A DNA stretch of 64,000 nt from Phellopilus nigrolimitatus (lineage: Eukaryota; Basidiomycota; Agaricomycetes; Hymenochaetales; Hymenochaetaceae): contig JAJOHG010000088.1 in assembly GCA_021029095.1 (NCBI GenBank), positions 1 through 64,000 of the forward strand. Direction: 5' to 3'. The translations under genes and the position numbers were made by a program. The stretch's first letter is position 1, and every line of letters begins with the position of its first letter. The notes beneath the pieces are model-generated. The model had not been told where the DNA came from and did not search any database. It saw nothing but the letters and a program-made list of their open reading frames with translations. Shown here piece by piece: positions 33,079 to 44,194 of the stretch.

Positions 33079-33559
33079 TGAGAAATTCGTCATTCGGTAT
33101 TGGACTTGTATACTCGTCAGCAATGCGCCAAGGCCATGTACCTTTTGTATCATCATTATTTTCACTCAATCCAATTACATGAATTTACTCCGTAGACTGA
33201 ATTTTGAGCTTACTGGCAAAGTATCACTTCCATGTATCGATCGTAAGTACTTAAGTTCTTCCCTGAACTGTCGCTGGCAAGGCAACAATAATCTTTAGTA
33301 AATAAGGAGCAAACAATTGTAATCAGATCTGCAGGACGCGAAAGGATTTGGCCTTGCATGGTGCCCTAAACATCATATACTTCGTTGCGAACGAGTGAAT
33401 CTTCAGTACCCTGTCTTGGTGGCTATACCTTAGCGACTGGATTTGGGACGATGCTGCAATCCCTGTATCATTCTGATCTTTCTGTCATCGGCATAGAACC
33501 CGACACAACCGCGTATAGCTTTTCAGGATGAGCTCTCGTCTATCAATCCTTTCCTTTGT

Positions 33560-34818
33560 TTGTCAACATCCGTTTTGGCAATGTCGCTTATTGATGCGCG
33601 TCAATATGGTGATTTCGCATCAACAATACAGAACATGGCGACCCACTCATTCTTCTTCCACGGCTTTGGCCAGCCCTTGCAGCCTTCAAGAGACGGTACG
33701 CTACTTCTTTCTCTCCTCGATCCTATTATAACGACCAACTCAATTTCTGAGCTTTACGATCCAAGTAGATCGTACTCAACTATAATGGACGCTGAGCAAT
33801 ATGGGGAGTTTCACGAGTTGGATAACCTCAAAACAAGCCCACATGCGCAGCCCGCAGTCATTACTGCGCTGCCCTTGTCGCACTCAGGCTCGAAATCATC
33901 GCTTCTAGATCGGCAGCTCCGAGAGCGACAGCATGTTGACGCAGCACCCATTGAACCCGAAACCAAAAGTAAGAACGTAAAGTTTCAAACATACAAAAAA
34001 TTATTATTTACCTATTGCTGCAGCCGAGCTTGCGTGTCTTCGGGAGATCGCCGGGCATCTCAGTGCGTTTGCATCAACGCGAGAACAAGACGAACGCGAA
34101 GCGAAGAAAAGCACAAAAGCCAACTATAGGGCTCAGGCTTTCTCCGCTCTTGCGGTTGTCGTGAGTGTGTTTCTTATATAATCATATAAAACTCAAATTT
34201 GACAAGAATATTTCGGGCCTATAGGCTGTCTTCCTCGCTTCCGTAGCCGTCGCGTTTTTGTCTTTGGTGAATGACACGATCAGCGACCGCGACGCAGGTT
34301 CGCCAGGCAAGATGAGCGACAGAGTCATTATTGCGCTCTGCTACACAACAACGATATTTTCTCTTATCGATACGGTTGTCCTTGGCTTGCTAGGCCTCAG
34401 CCCGGTTTTTAAAGAACAGGTCGACGCCGACGACAACTCAGATCTTTCATCCCTTGAATCAGGGAGTCGAGCAAATCGGTCTACAGACAGTCTCTCTGCT
34501 GCTCCTGAATCTGCGTCGGCTAGTGCACATAGGGACGTACGCGACGGGAGCTCTTCTGTAGATGGGAAAGGATCGGCCGATGGATGGAGTCAGTATAGGA
34601 CGAATATGATGAATACGAGTGCCTCGTTTCTGATCGTATTCGTCACTACAAGCACACTGTTGTTTGCGACGGAGTCGTTTTTGATAGCTTTGCTGGTGTT
34701 TGTGTGGGCAGAGCAGTCGCTCGCTGTGGCCATTGTGGCGACAGTCTCATTCCTGTACTCTGCGGTTCTACTAAGCACTGTGGGTCTTTTAATCGCAGTT
34801 CGCTCACACTTGATATGA
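33560..34818 (+). CDS. Unrecognised membrane protein with three predicted C-terminal helices
   Basis: There are three exons: 33560-33968, 34024-34160 and 34225-34818, with phase-compatible GT-AG introns of 55 and 64 bp. The start could also be the internal Met at 33584 (MSLIDARQYGDFAST). The N-terminal 180 residues are hydrophilic. A charged helical stretch (REQDEREAKKSTKANYRAQ) precedes the first helix, FSALAVVAVFLASVAVAFLS. The second helix is VIIALCYTTTIFSLIDTVVL. After a Ser/Asp-rich loop of about 75 residues come FLIVFVTTSTLLFATESFL and two more hydrophobic stretches. No family was recognised. The topology (soluble N-terminus, helices separated by an acidic Ser-rich loop) is common in lineage-specific agaricomycete proteins. 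Confidence 0.7.
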
Positions 34819-35934
34819 TATACTGCGGCGGGCTAAAGCGGATTGGTTTGAGGAGGATCAAAGTTGTCAAGCGCCTAAGTAACTGACTGATGATTACTGA
34901 AGTATACTTTGCTCGCTGAATGGTTATCATTTTATCCTTCGGCAGGTTTTGTTATGCATTGAAGAATGAAGAAAAGCCATCATTTGGCCAATGCTGAGAC
35001 TTGAACGAACGCAACGCCAGATTCGGAATGCACGATAGTAGGGAGTCAGCACGACTTCTTTCTCGATTCTTGAGGCGTCTCCTCAGCGTCTATCATGACA
35101 TGTATCAAGATCATTGCTTCTAGCAAGGAACGGTGTTGCACTGCCAATTCTCGGCGGTGCTTAAATGCACCCGTAGGGTGCGGCGTGACTGCCTCAGAGT
35201 CCCACTCTGACAGCACTCTAGGATGGAGTCTAGATCAGCTCATTAAAAGCCCCTTCTTCATGCAATACCATCACTTGCTGACCCATGTCGCAAAGGATGT
35301 CCGACGTTGTGGTCCACACTCTCCGCGTCAACATCGAGCGCCGATGCTATCGAGACTGCACCTATCTTGGAAAACCCTGTGAAGCATGACACGCGGAGAT
35401 GGCGCGAATCTGTCTTCTGTTTTTTGGATTTTGGGATTGCATTTTTTTTTTTGAAAGGAAGTCCTTGCCAGCAAGGTGGACTGATGTTAGAAATGATTGT
35501 GGATATAGGCGCGATTCATGTCAGACGTTATACTGGCCTGTAGTTATTACCGCGCCTTGTATGTCGTACGTGAGCGTGAATACGAACATACACATAATTT
35601 TTACTTGGGTTTTATATGCCGTCGGATTGAGTGTCGTCGAAGCATGAGCCTTCAAGCGAAGTCGACAATAAGCCAACCTGAAAATTGAAAGCGGATGTCC
35701 ACTATAAGTCTGAACAGGTTGGACCGCGTGAGAAGACGGCTGCTGCCTTGGGTACAAGCCGTATCATATGATGACATTCTGATACATACACTTGTTGCTA
35801 CGATACTCCGTGGACAAACTACAGGTTGTCCTTACATACATAGCTGTGAACCAGTCGATAAAAGGTAATAATCAAAATGTTGCAACATATGTTCGCTGAT
35901 GCTGTGACGGAAAATATTTCCCTCCGTGTGCATC
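34819..35934. other. Intergenic region, no gene seen
   Basis: It contains a T13 run near 35444. The frames at 35095-35382 and 35307-35647 have no motif. The two flanking genes converge, so it holds both 3' ends. Confidence 0.45.
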
Positions 35935-37848
35935 CTATACCTGACTATCCGAGAGGCTCCCTTTGTCCTCATACGCGTGGCCCCCGGACCTGTCCTCGTT
36001 GTCGAAGTGAGTCTTTACACGTTTTATCGGCGGAGCAAATCAACAAATGAAACATTAGGTCAGGACTAGCCAGTGAGCTCACCTTCGCCTCAGTGGTATC
36101 GTCCATCGTCACCGTATCAACCTTGATTGCGAGCCTGTTCAGGCCCATCTGGCTATCGGGAGTGCCGACGAAGCGTCCTTTTGTGCCATTTCTGGTAGGC
36201 CGCAGAGCAGAAAGCCGAAACTGGTTAGAGCCGCTAGTAGAATTCTCGCCATTCAGGTTCTCGCGCGTGCTATTCCGTGAATTCAGGCTGTAAATATGCG
36301 AGTGAGCTTTTGTTTTTCGTCGAATATAGGAAGCAAAATGGCAGGAAGAGGAGAAACGTACGTCGTGAAAAGGGAGTTTGCATATACTTCGTGAACCAGG
36401 GCGAAGATGAGTGGTGTGTTCGAGTGTTAGAGCGGTTTCTAGATTGCACAGGGGCAAATAATAAATGCAGACGTACGCTTGCTGACAGCCATATAGAACG
36501 CAATGTATATGAGCGTACTTGGAAAGACACAGAGCTAAGATAGTTTCTGAGATCAGCCGACTCTGGCCCAGATGCCACCTATAAATGATGAAAACGCACG
36601 AAAATAACCGATATGATTGCTGAAACGCTCGTCACGAGACCCGTGTTGATTGAGAAGAAGATTAGACGGTTTATGGCTGATTCAGAGCGCTGGAAGCCCG
36701 TGCGCGCGCGATTGAGGTAGAAAATGAGTGCCGCTGCGACGGCAACGTCGGAGGCCGCAGTCAAAGAGTTGACGGTGACCGAAAGCCACCAGATCGTCAG
36801 GACCTCCTTGTAGGTCGTATATTGGACCCTGTTTGAAAGGGTTGGGTTTAGAATATGAGTTCATACATGAGCATGCTGAACATACCCTCGTCCGAAGAAC
36901 GCTACGCAAACAAAAATCTCAGAGGCACGAACCGTACCCAATATTACAAATACGACGCACCTAAGACCGCGACAAACTCGGCGATGACCGTAGTCATGAT
37001 GGCAGACACTACGAATACGTTTCCGCAGCTGACTGTTTCTCGTGAGACCAAGAGCACATTTAAACCAAATAAAAGAATAAGTACGCACGCTTCCAGATAC
37101 GGTACACGAGATAACACTGGACCGGCAGACAAGTAAAAGCCTGGAAGCAGAAATTAGGATAAGCACTAGCGAGTTAAAAGCAGTCCCCTTACGCTGACGA
37201 GGACCATGTACTTCAAAGGTTGCAAAATCAGATCACGTTTGAAAAAAGAACAACTTATGCAACGTACATTAAGAGACGGCTCGAGAAGAGAGAGAAATGG
37301 CACGTTCGCATATTGGGTGACCAGATAAATATAGCACGCATGCGTGATCAGTCCCTGGTGGATGGTGTCCAGTATCCAGACTCCGGCAACCTGCAGACCA
37401 ATTCATCAGCGCGGGCGCATTATTTCATGAAGGGATGCATAAAAGAGCGTACAAGGGATTTAAACCACCAATTATCGTTCGGGTACATCTACTCGTCCGA
37501 AGTCTGAGCGTAAGCATTGGATTTGTACTGAAGATGAAGCAGGTAAACGCACGTTATAATAGTAATACACCTGCACCGTCCCTGCTGCCCACAGGCTTGA
37601 AGACGTATGGTTAGAGCGAGAGATTAGATACAGAGCTTCAGGGAGACTCACGCCATGCAGAATCTGTGGTATGCTCGCGTCAGAAACGAACCATCTCGGT
37701 TCAAAAAAAATTGTGCTGGACAACTTACACGACTCCGATGTACAACGCGCCGAGCTAAATGCAGAGAGGGATCAACGAGCGTATTTTCATAGAACGCGAG
37801 TTTCCATACCGTGTTGTCCAGCGCAGGTAATGCGGGTGTCGTGCTCAT
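35935..37848 (-). CDS. DUF6534 family membrane protein, paralogue 1
   Basis: The gene starts at 37848 (MSTTPALPALDNT), the same opening as the paralogue at 47036 (MSSGTGLPALDNT). Later exons encode GALYIGVV, LWAAGTVQVYYYYN, VAGVWILDTIHQGLITHACY, IYLVTQYANVPFLSLLEPSL, ILLFGLNVLLVSRETVSCG, VNSLTAASDVAVAAALIFYL, RTGFQRSESAINRLIFFSIN and TGLVTSVSAIISVIFV, and an SLNSRNSTRENL exon of the C-terminal tail. The exons YYYY-N/D, DT-HQGLITH and INRLI-F-NTGL are signatures of DUF6534, a seven-helix family expanded in Agaricomycetes with unknown function. The C-terminal end (DNEDRSGGHAYEDKGSLSDS, stop at 35935) is inferred from splice signals. At least eight introns are present. Confidence 0.8.
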
Positions 37849-38619
37849 GGCTAAGACGTTGCGTCGTACTCTGAGCAGGACCGAGCACCCTCAAGGTGGA
37901 TGTGAAAAGACTTCTCGAGTGCGTTTGGTGGTGCTTATCAGGAGAACATATGGCGCTAGTACAATCGGCAACTCATGTCAACAGAACAGCTGCGCCGAAT
38001 CTGGGGTACCAGGGTTAATCGGACTTCGCTTCGAAAGCGCTTCTGGAAGGAGATGTGATGTTCGTACGACGGAAACTCTTGCGATTTAGGCTAGCCGTCT
38101 GCTCCATGGTGGCCACATGCTAACCACATCCGTTTCTTCCGTTGCCCTCGTGTCGCAGACCACTACAACAATGCAGCGCTGTGTACAAAGAATTACGTCC
38201 AAAGTCAAGGAGACAGCCGCGTTCAATCGATCGCTGATTAGAAAAAGGAGGAATTGCAGGAAACACCGGCCTTGCAGATCTAGTTGATGCAAGAAGGGCG
38301 CATATAGCACATGTTAACTTCTTCGGCAGGGTCAAAAAGTAACTTATTCTTACATAATGAATGACCGGGACATTCGAAGCATATGCCGAACAGCTGAATG
38401 AATATTTGTAGGCGTGGAGATGACTCGGTTCGGACATTAATTCATGTCAACGCGTGTCGGCGTCTCGTCTGCAGAACGCTATCATGCGGCTAGCTGTCTG
38501 AACTGGGATAGATACCGGCCAGTACATGTAGCTAACTTGCGTCCCTAAACGAGTTCTCATTTAGCTATAAAAGGATGGTCGGTAGGTTACACGAGTTGAG
38601 ACGAAATCAGGACAGAAAT

Positions 38620-38765
38620 TCTAGTTGCAGCCGGAAGGTGAGGTGACTTGAGATAGAAAACACCTTAGCTCGATAGCTAGTACCGCGGTCGTGTCGCTTC
38701 GTAGCAACCAGATAGCAATGCAAGATCTCTGGCGACGGACAATTCCGTGATGAGATCAAAATGCA
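38620..38765 (+). repeat. Inverted repeat, left half
   Basis: The reverse complement of this stretch resembles 39113-39238. The best-conserved core is CCGTCGCCAGAGATCTTGCA on the complementary strand. The two halves are about 350 bp apart and clearly diverged. It could be a decayed hairpin element. Confidence 0.6.
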
Positions 38766-39112
38766 ATGCTTCGAGAACTCATGTAAATTTACCTTGAGGG
38801 ACTTCAAGGTGAGGTCGTCAAGATGATCACCTCAGCACACGTTCCGGCAGCTATAAGAAATTGTCTGAAAAGCGCAAGGTAACGACGCGAGACACAGATT
38901 CAGACCCGCGCCACCAATAGCGAAAATAGTGCTGCAGGACGATAGTCGCAGGTGGTCACGCGTGACGTCGTATGCACGTGATAGGGGGTTGACTGGAGAG
39001 TTTAGAACGAAATTTTTGGTCGAACGTCTGCGAACGAAACTAGAAGTCCCACTTCTTAGCGTCAGAATGCAGCGGAAGGTAAATCCTAAAGAATCAAGAT
39101 TGCCCAAGGCAT

Positions 39113-39238
39113 TGTGTTTTGGTCCCATCACGGTTTTATCCGTCGCCAGAGATCTTGCATTGTTATCTGCTTCCAGACGACGCGTGGTGGCCTCGAGGTA
39201 GCTCGCTAGTCCCAGCAGCACTAAGCGGAAGCTTCAAC
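39113..39238 (-). repeat. Inverted repeat, right half
   Basis: This is the counterpart of 38620-38765. The plus strand carries CCGTCGCCAGAGATCTTGCA at about 39140. Confidence 0.6.
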
Positions 39239-39294
39239 TTAAAGCCGGTCCACATCTTACTCAATGATTTGTATCTCGCCCCACTGCCAACGGG

Positions 39295-39895
39295 TCAAAC
39301 GGACTTTGTGCGCGACTACCAGCGACACTATCTCCTCTCCTAAGATCATCGACCGCTTCCTCCACGCGATAGTCATAAACTAAGGTTCCGAAATTAACAC
39401 AACCTTGGAACTGCACACCGTGCAGCCGTGCTTCCGCATATGCTCTTCGAGTCTTCCACAAAAGTGGCATCTGCGAACCTGTTCCTACGATACCTTGTTT
39501 AATGGAACCTGGCCTAAAAATACTCTCAAGCTGTATGCAACGGAATCGCGTAGTCGGAGTATTGAAAGGAGCCGACTCGTGTCTTGACAAACGGACTCTG
39601 TGCGCGACTACCAGCGACCCCCTCTCAGTATTTCAACACTATCTCCTTTCATCAGATCATAGACCGCTTCCTCCGCGCGATAGTCAGAAACTAAGGTTCC
39701 GAATTTTAACACGACTTTAGAGCTGCACTTCGTGTAGCTGTTCCTCCGCATACGTTCTTCGAGTTTTCCGCAAAAGTGGTATCCGCGTACCTGTTCCTAC
39801 AGTACCTTGCTTAATGGAACCTGGTCTAAAGATATTCTCAAGCCGTACGCAACGGAATCACGTAGTTGGAGGGTTGAAAAAAGTCAACTCTTGAC
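39295..39895 (+). repeat. Direct tandem duplication of a ~300-bp non-coding unit
   Basis: Unit 1 (about 39295-39588) and unit 2 (about 39589-39895) begin with CAAACGGACT and CAAACGGACTCTGTGCGCGA respectively. They share CTAAGGTTCCGAA, TGGAACCTGG and AACGGAATC blocks in the same order. Unit 2 has a 20-bp extra piece near 39625. No coding content is apparent. Confidence 0.85.
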
Positions 39896-40403
39896 AATGG
39901 TTCTATTCGCATTGTCGCGAATTTGACGCAAAAAAACCTTACAGCCGTTTTCATAGAAATACGGAATACAAAAATCTCGCGCCATCTTGCCGCCGACTGG
40001 GTGACAACCACATTCGCACGATCCTATCGTCTACGTCATCTTTTCGGTGGGGCCGTTATAAAAACGCCTGTAACACGTGCTCCCGCACTCCGCAAAACGT
40101 CTTGGCTATGACCAGCTTCTCTTCGGGATCATGTTTTTAAAAAGGCTATGGACGTTCAGTTTGAGCTGGGCTATACGTCGGGGTTTTGTCAAAACGGTAT
40201 TCCGCTTGAATGGACAAATACTCACGATTCATCGAGGACCTCTCCGTACAGTATGGAAGTCTGTATCAAATTTTTTTTTTCTAGATAGCTTCGATACAGT
40301 TCTCAGAATAGGTATGGACACTGCCAACGTGGACCCTCAGATTTCTGGCTACAAATAAAGAGGGCTCGTTTGCGTTCCTCGTTCAGTATTCCCCACACCC
40401 GCC

Positions 40404-42697
40404 ATGATCAATCCTCTAAAGGTTCTCGACATCGCTCTCGGTCTCCTCACAGTTGTTCTCCTCATTCGCTTAGTACGCACTAAGAAAGACCGAAACAAAC
40501 TGCCCCTGCCTCCGGGGCCCCCACCACTTCCCGTCATACAAAACTTATTGGATTTGCCAGAGGGGTTGGAAGGCCCTCACTGGGCAAAGCACAAGGATTT
40601 GTATGGTGCGTGTCAGTCGGAAAAACTATGTATCACGCCTAAGTTTATCATCGTCAGGCCCCATCAGCTCTGTCTCCGCATTCGGTACGACAATCGTTAT
40701 CTTGAACGACACGCAGGTTACATTCGATCTCTTGGAGAAACGTTCGCGCATCTACTCAAGCCGGCCGGCTTTCCCCTTCGGCGGTCAAATGTATGCTTCC
40801 TACCCTTTTCCCTCCAGCATACGCTCTCTTGATTTCCAAGTATGTTCTATCGCTCACCGTATATTGTTTCTTTCTCCAATTCAGGGTGGGATTCTCGGGC
40901 ACGACGACTCTTCTCCCGTACGGGGCTCAGTTTAGAGCTCATCGCAAGGAGATGCACGCATGCATCGGTACACGCGCTGTGATGGCGCGCTTCGTTGAAC
41001 TTGAAGAGATTGAAACGCGCCGCTTTCTTTTCCGCCTCTTTGAACAGCCCAAAGATTTCACCAAGCACATTCGGACGTGAGCAATTGAATACTTTATCTG
41101 TGAGAAGGGAACCTAAATATGACATCAACATGTGTTGGTAACTGCATCTTCTAATTAGTACCGCCGGGGCAATTATTTTGAGTATCTCCCACGGATACAC
41201 GATCGAGCCTCATGGTCCGGACCCGTTTGTTGATCTCGCAGACGCGGCGCTCGAAGCATTCTCCAAATCATGTCGGGCGGGAACCTGGATTGTCGACATC
41301 TTGCCATTCCGTGCGTCAATTCTCCATTAGCTCCTCATCAATTACTTACCATAACATCTTTGTATATATTAAATTACCGGCACTCGCATTTGACATTCTG
41401 CACAAAATAAACGTATGTGAGGAATGACTGACAGTGCAACACCTGCCAGCGTGGCTCCCCGGGATGAAATTTAAAAGGACTGCGCGCGATTGGCGCTCGC
41501 TGACGATGGACTTCGTCGACAGGCCGTTTGCATTCGTCAAGGCTCAGATAGTCAGTGTGTCTTTATTTTTTGAAAAGGCTTGATACATATATGTCCTTAG
41601 AAAAATGGTCATGCTATACCTTCGTTCGCGAGCGACCTCATTGAGAAGCAAGTGTCGGATGAAAAAGACATGAAATGGATTGCAACGACGCTCTATGGTG
41701 GGGGAGCAGACACGGTGAGTAGATTTTGTGGCGAGTTCTCGGTATCATGTTTTCTGCTGTACCTTCGTATACTCAGCGAGAAACAGACCGTTTCGGCAGT
41801 GACGACGTTCTTCCTCGCAATGTTACTATTTCCAGATGCGTTCAAGAAAGCAAAGGAGGAAGTGGACCGTGTTGTAGGGCACACGCGCCTTCCTACGCTC
41901 GCAGACAGGGAGCGTCTTCCTTATATCGAGGCGCTTGAAAAGGAGGTATTGAGGTGGAATAACGTTGTTCCGATGGGTGTGTGCCACTCTTTTCTCATCT
42001 AGATACTCTCGTGGTAGTTTGCTCATTTTCATTACAATCGTAGGCATCCCGCACGTTGTGACAGAAGAGGACACATACATGGACTATCGTATTCCTAAAG
42101 GCACTATCGTGCTGTCGAATATCTGGTAAACATGCACACATTTTAGCCATTCCTGTTCTTTCGGGATATCTACTGATTCTCGCAAAGGCAGATGACTCAC
42201 GACCCCTGTACCTACAAAGACCCATTTGAGTTCAAGCCGGAGCGCTTCCTGGGAGAAGCTCCCGAGATGGACTCGCGGACTCTTGTTTTCGGGTTTGGAA
42301 GGAGGTATGAGATTCTTTTGTCAGCAGCTACAGAACCCAATAATCAATGGTTTTACAATCGATTAGGGTCTGCCCGGGAAAAGAGCTTGCTGATGTTTCA
42401 CTATTCCTCTCGATCGCTATGACTGTTGCGGTATTCAACATTTCTCGCGCCAAAGACGCATCAGGGCGCGAGATCGTGCCAGTTTATGAGCACTCTCCTG
42501 GAATAATCAGGTTTGTTTTCACAGTCCAGTGTTTTTCACGCTGCCATTCCTGATTATTGAGCTTCAGCCATCCGAGTCCTTTTGGGTTCACAATTGAGCC
42601 ACGGGACGAGAATTCCGTGGCGCTCATCCGAGCGGTACTGGAGGATCACCCGTTCGAGAAAGGCGACGCGGAAATACTGAGGAGCCTCTCGATTTGA
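40404..42697 (+). CDS. Cytochrome P450, intron-rich tandem paralogue
   Basis: This is a microsomal-type P450. [20 protein letters not shown] is the N-terminal anchor, followed by the proline hinge [13 protein letters not shown]. Family blocks are [29 protein letters not shown]-helix YGGGADTTVSAV, K-helix ExxR in [18 protein letters not shown] in FKPERFLGE, and heme loop [15 protein letters not shown] with the axial Cys. About ten short GT-AG introns can be placed, all phase-compatible, including ones in GADT|TVS, VPMG|IPH, NIW|QMT, GRR|VCPG and PGIIS|HPS. No stop or frameshift was found, so it appears functional. The closest type I know is O-methylsterigmatocystin oxidoreductase-like P450s of basidiomycetes. 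The substrate is unknown. Confidence 0.88.
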
Positions 42698-44194
42698 TTT
42701 ACTTACTAGATGAAGGCTGTTTCGCGATGTCTTAGTGGTGGGCGGTTCTCGACCGTAAGCGACATAAAGAGGTTGCGGAGTTCCAGGGCGCTGTGTAGGA
42801 CACAGTCTGTCTTTATTTCATACGAAGACTGCAGCCTGCTGAGTATATATAGCTATAGCCACACACCACTTTGAGGTTTGCATATGGTGAATCATGGAAC
42901 CCCTCCCCAAAGGCCAGGAGATTGGGCCCCAATCATCCCGGCTTCTGCGGAACGCGTTAAAGTGCTCAGTAAATGTCTATTTCGCTATCGAATCTGTTGC
43001 GCGATCTCGCGGTTCCATCTGTGATCTTCTATTCTGCTGGAATATCGGACAATTTCCCGTGTCTACGTTGCCGAAGTTTGGTTCGGTCCAGCTTTCACCC
43101 ACACGTCCGGTTCATTCGCAAATTTTGGCCCAGACCCAACCGGAATCGACTCAAGTCGTTTGGGTCGGTTTTATCGGACCAAACATTGTAGCATAGATAT
43201 TTTGCACCCAAAACTAAATAGACGTGTTTTCCTAACAATTGTTACTTTAATATCTATGGTAACAGAATCATCAAATTCGACAGCTCAAATAATAAATGAT
43301 TTATAAACCACTAAACAACGTGCATGCCCGCATCCATGCGAGGGAAGGGTAGCAATGCACGAGAGACCCGTGCAAGCGGGAGGGCACCCATACGAGCAGC
43401 AGCGACAGCGTGAGATATCCTTACGCAAGAGAAGGTGGAACACAGCGTACCTGCGTGGCTGCGACATATCTGCGCAATACAGCGGCGTATCTTCGCACCT
43501 AAGATGTCTATCCGAGAGGACGAGCGGTCGGCCGTGCGAAGACGATAGTTGAGCGGGCGCGATGCGGATGACGTGGAGCGGCTGCACGCGCAATACATGT
43601 GGAAAGGATCCATGCCGCGATATTGTCGTTCGTGCATCTGCTTGCGGTTTCAAGGCACTCCGGAGCTCATGAACTGGCAGCAAAAGGGAAGATCGTTGAC
43701 AGAAAGGCACTCGCAGCCCTTGGTGACCGGCCGCGAGAAGGAGGCTGTGCACTGATTCCGCACGGAAGTCCTCCGTCCTATGTGTGAACCGCCCCTTTAT
43801 CCCGCCGAGAACCCGCCGAGACTGATCTGAACAACCGCAGAAACTGTATTGTAAGCATGTGGTGATGGGCCGCTCGAGGCATGTGGTGACATCCGGGAGG
43901 ACGACGAAAATACGGATTAGACGACATGGCCGTTTGGGAAACTGGTGGCATGTTTGAATCTGAAAGCTCAAAAGAAAAGGTACTTACCTATTGCTGTGCA
44001 ACGCCAGCAAGGCGGAGGACGTCGTAGACGAGGTCGAGGATTGAATTATACAGACGACCGGCATTCAGAACACAAAATTTCGATTTCTTACCATTTCGCG
44101 TTCTGAACCCGGTTCTTGGACAGGTTGAGTATTTTGCGAACCGAATGCGCGGTGCCCAACCGAGATTAAACCCCTGGTTTGGTCCGGTCTCAAA
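42698..44194. other. Intergenic region left of Element A copy 2
   Basis: A 228-codon minus-strand frame (43285-43971) has no domain and looks like a chance frame. 43000-43200 is unremarkable, and 44090-44190 is rich in GGTTTGGTCCGG-like text. This might be decayed transposon DNA, but no boundaries were found. Confidence 0.35.

Larger units (their letters stand above)
37849..40403. other. Intergenic region with local duplications, no gene seen
   Basis: No coding exon was recognised. It contains an inverted repeat (38620-38765 with 39113-39238) and a direct tandem duplication of about 300 bp (39295-39895), both listed separately. It is the probable promoter region of the P450 gene at 40404 and of the DUF6534 gene at 37848. 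Confidence 0.5.

Noticed and set aside
43285..43971. 228-codon minus-strand frame, possible transposase remnant
   Set aside because: No catalytic triad or zinc motif could be found and the opposite strand is also partly open.
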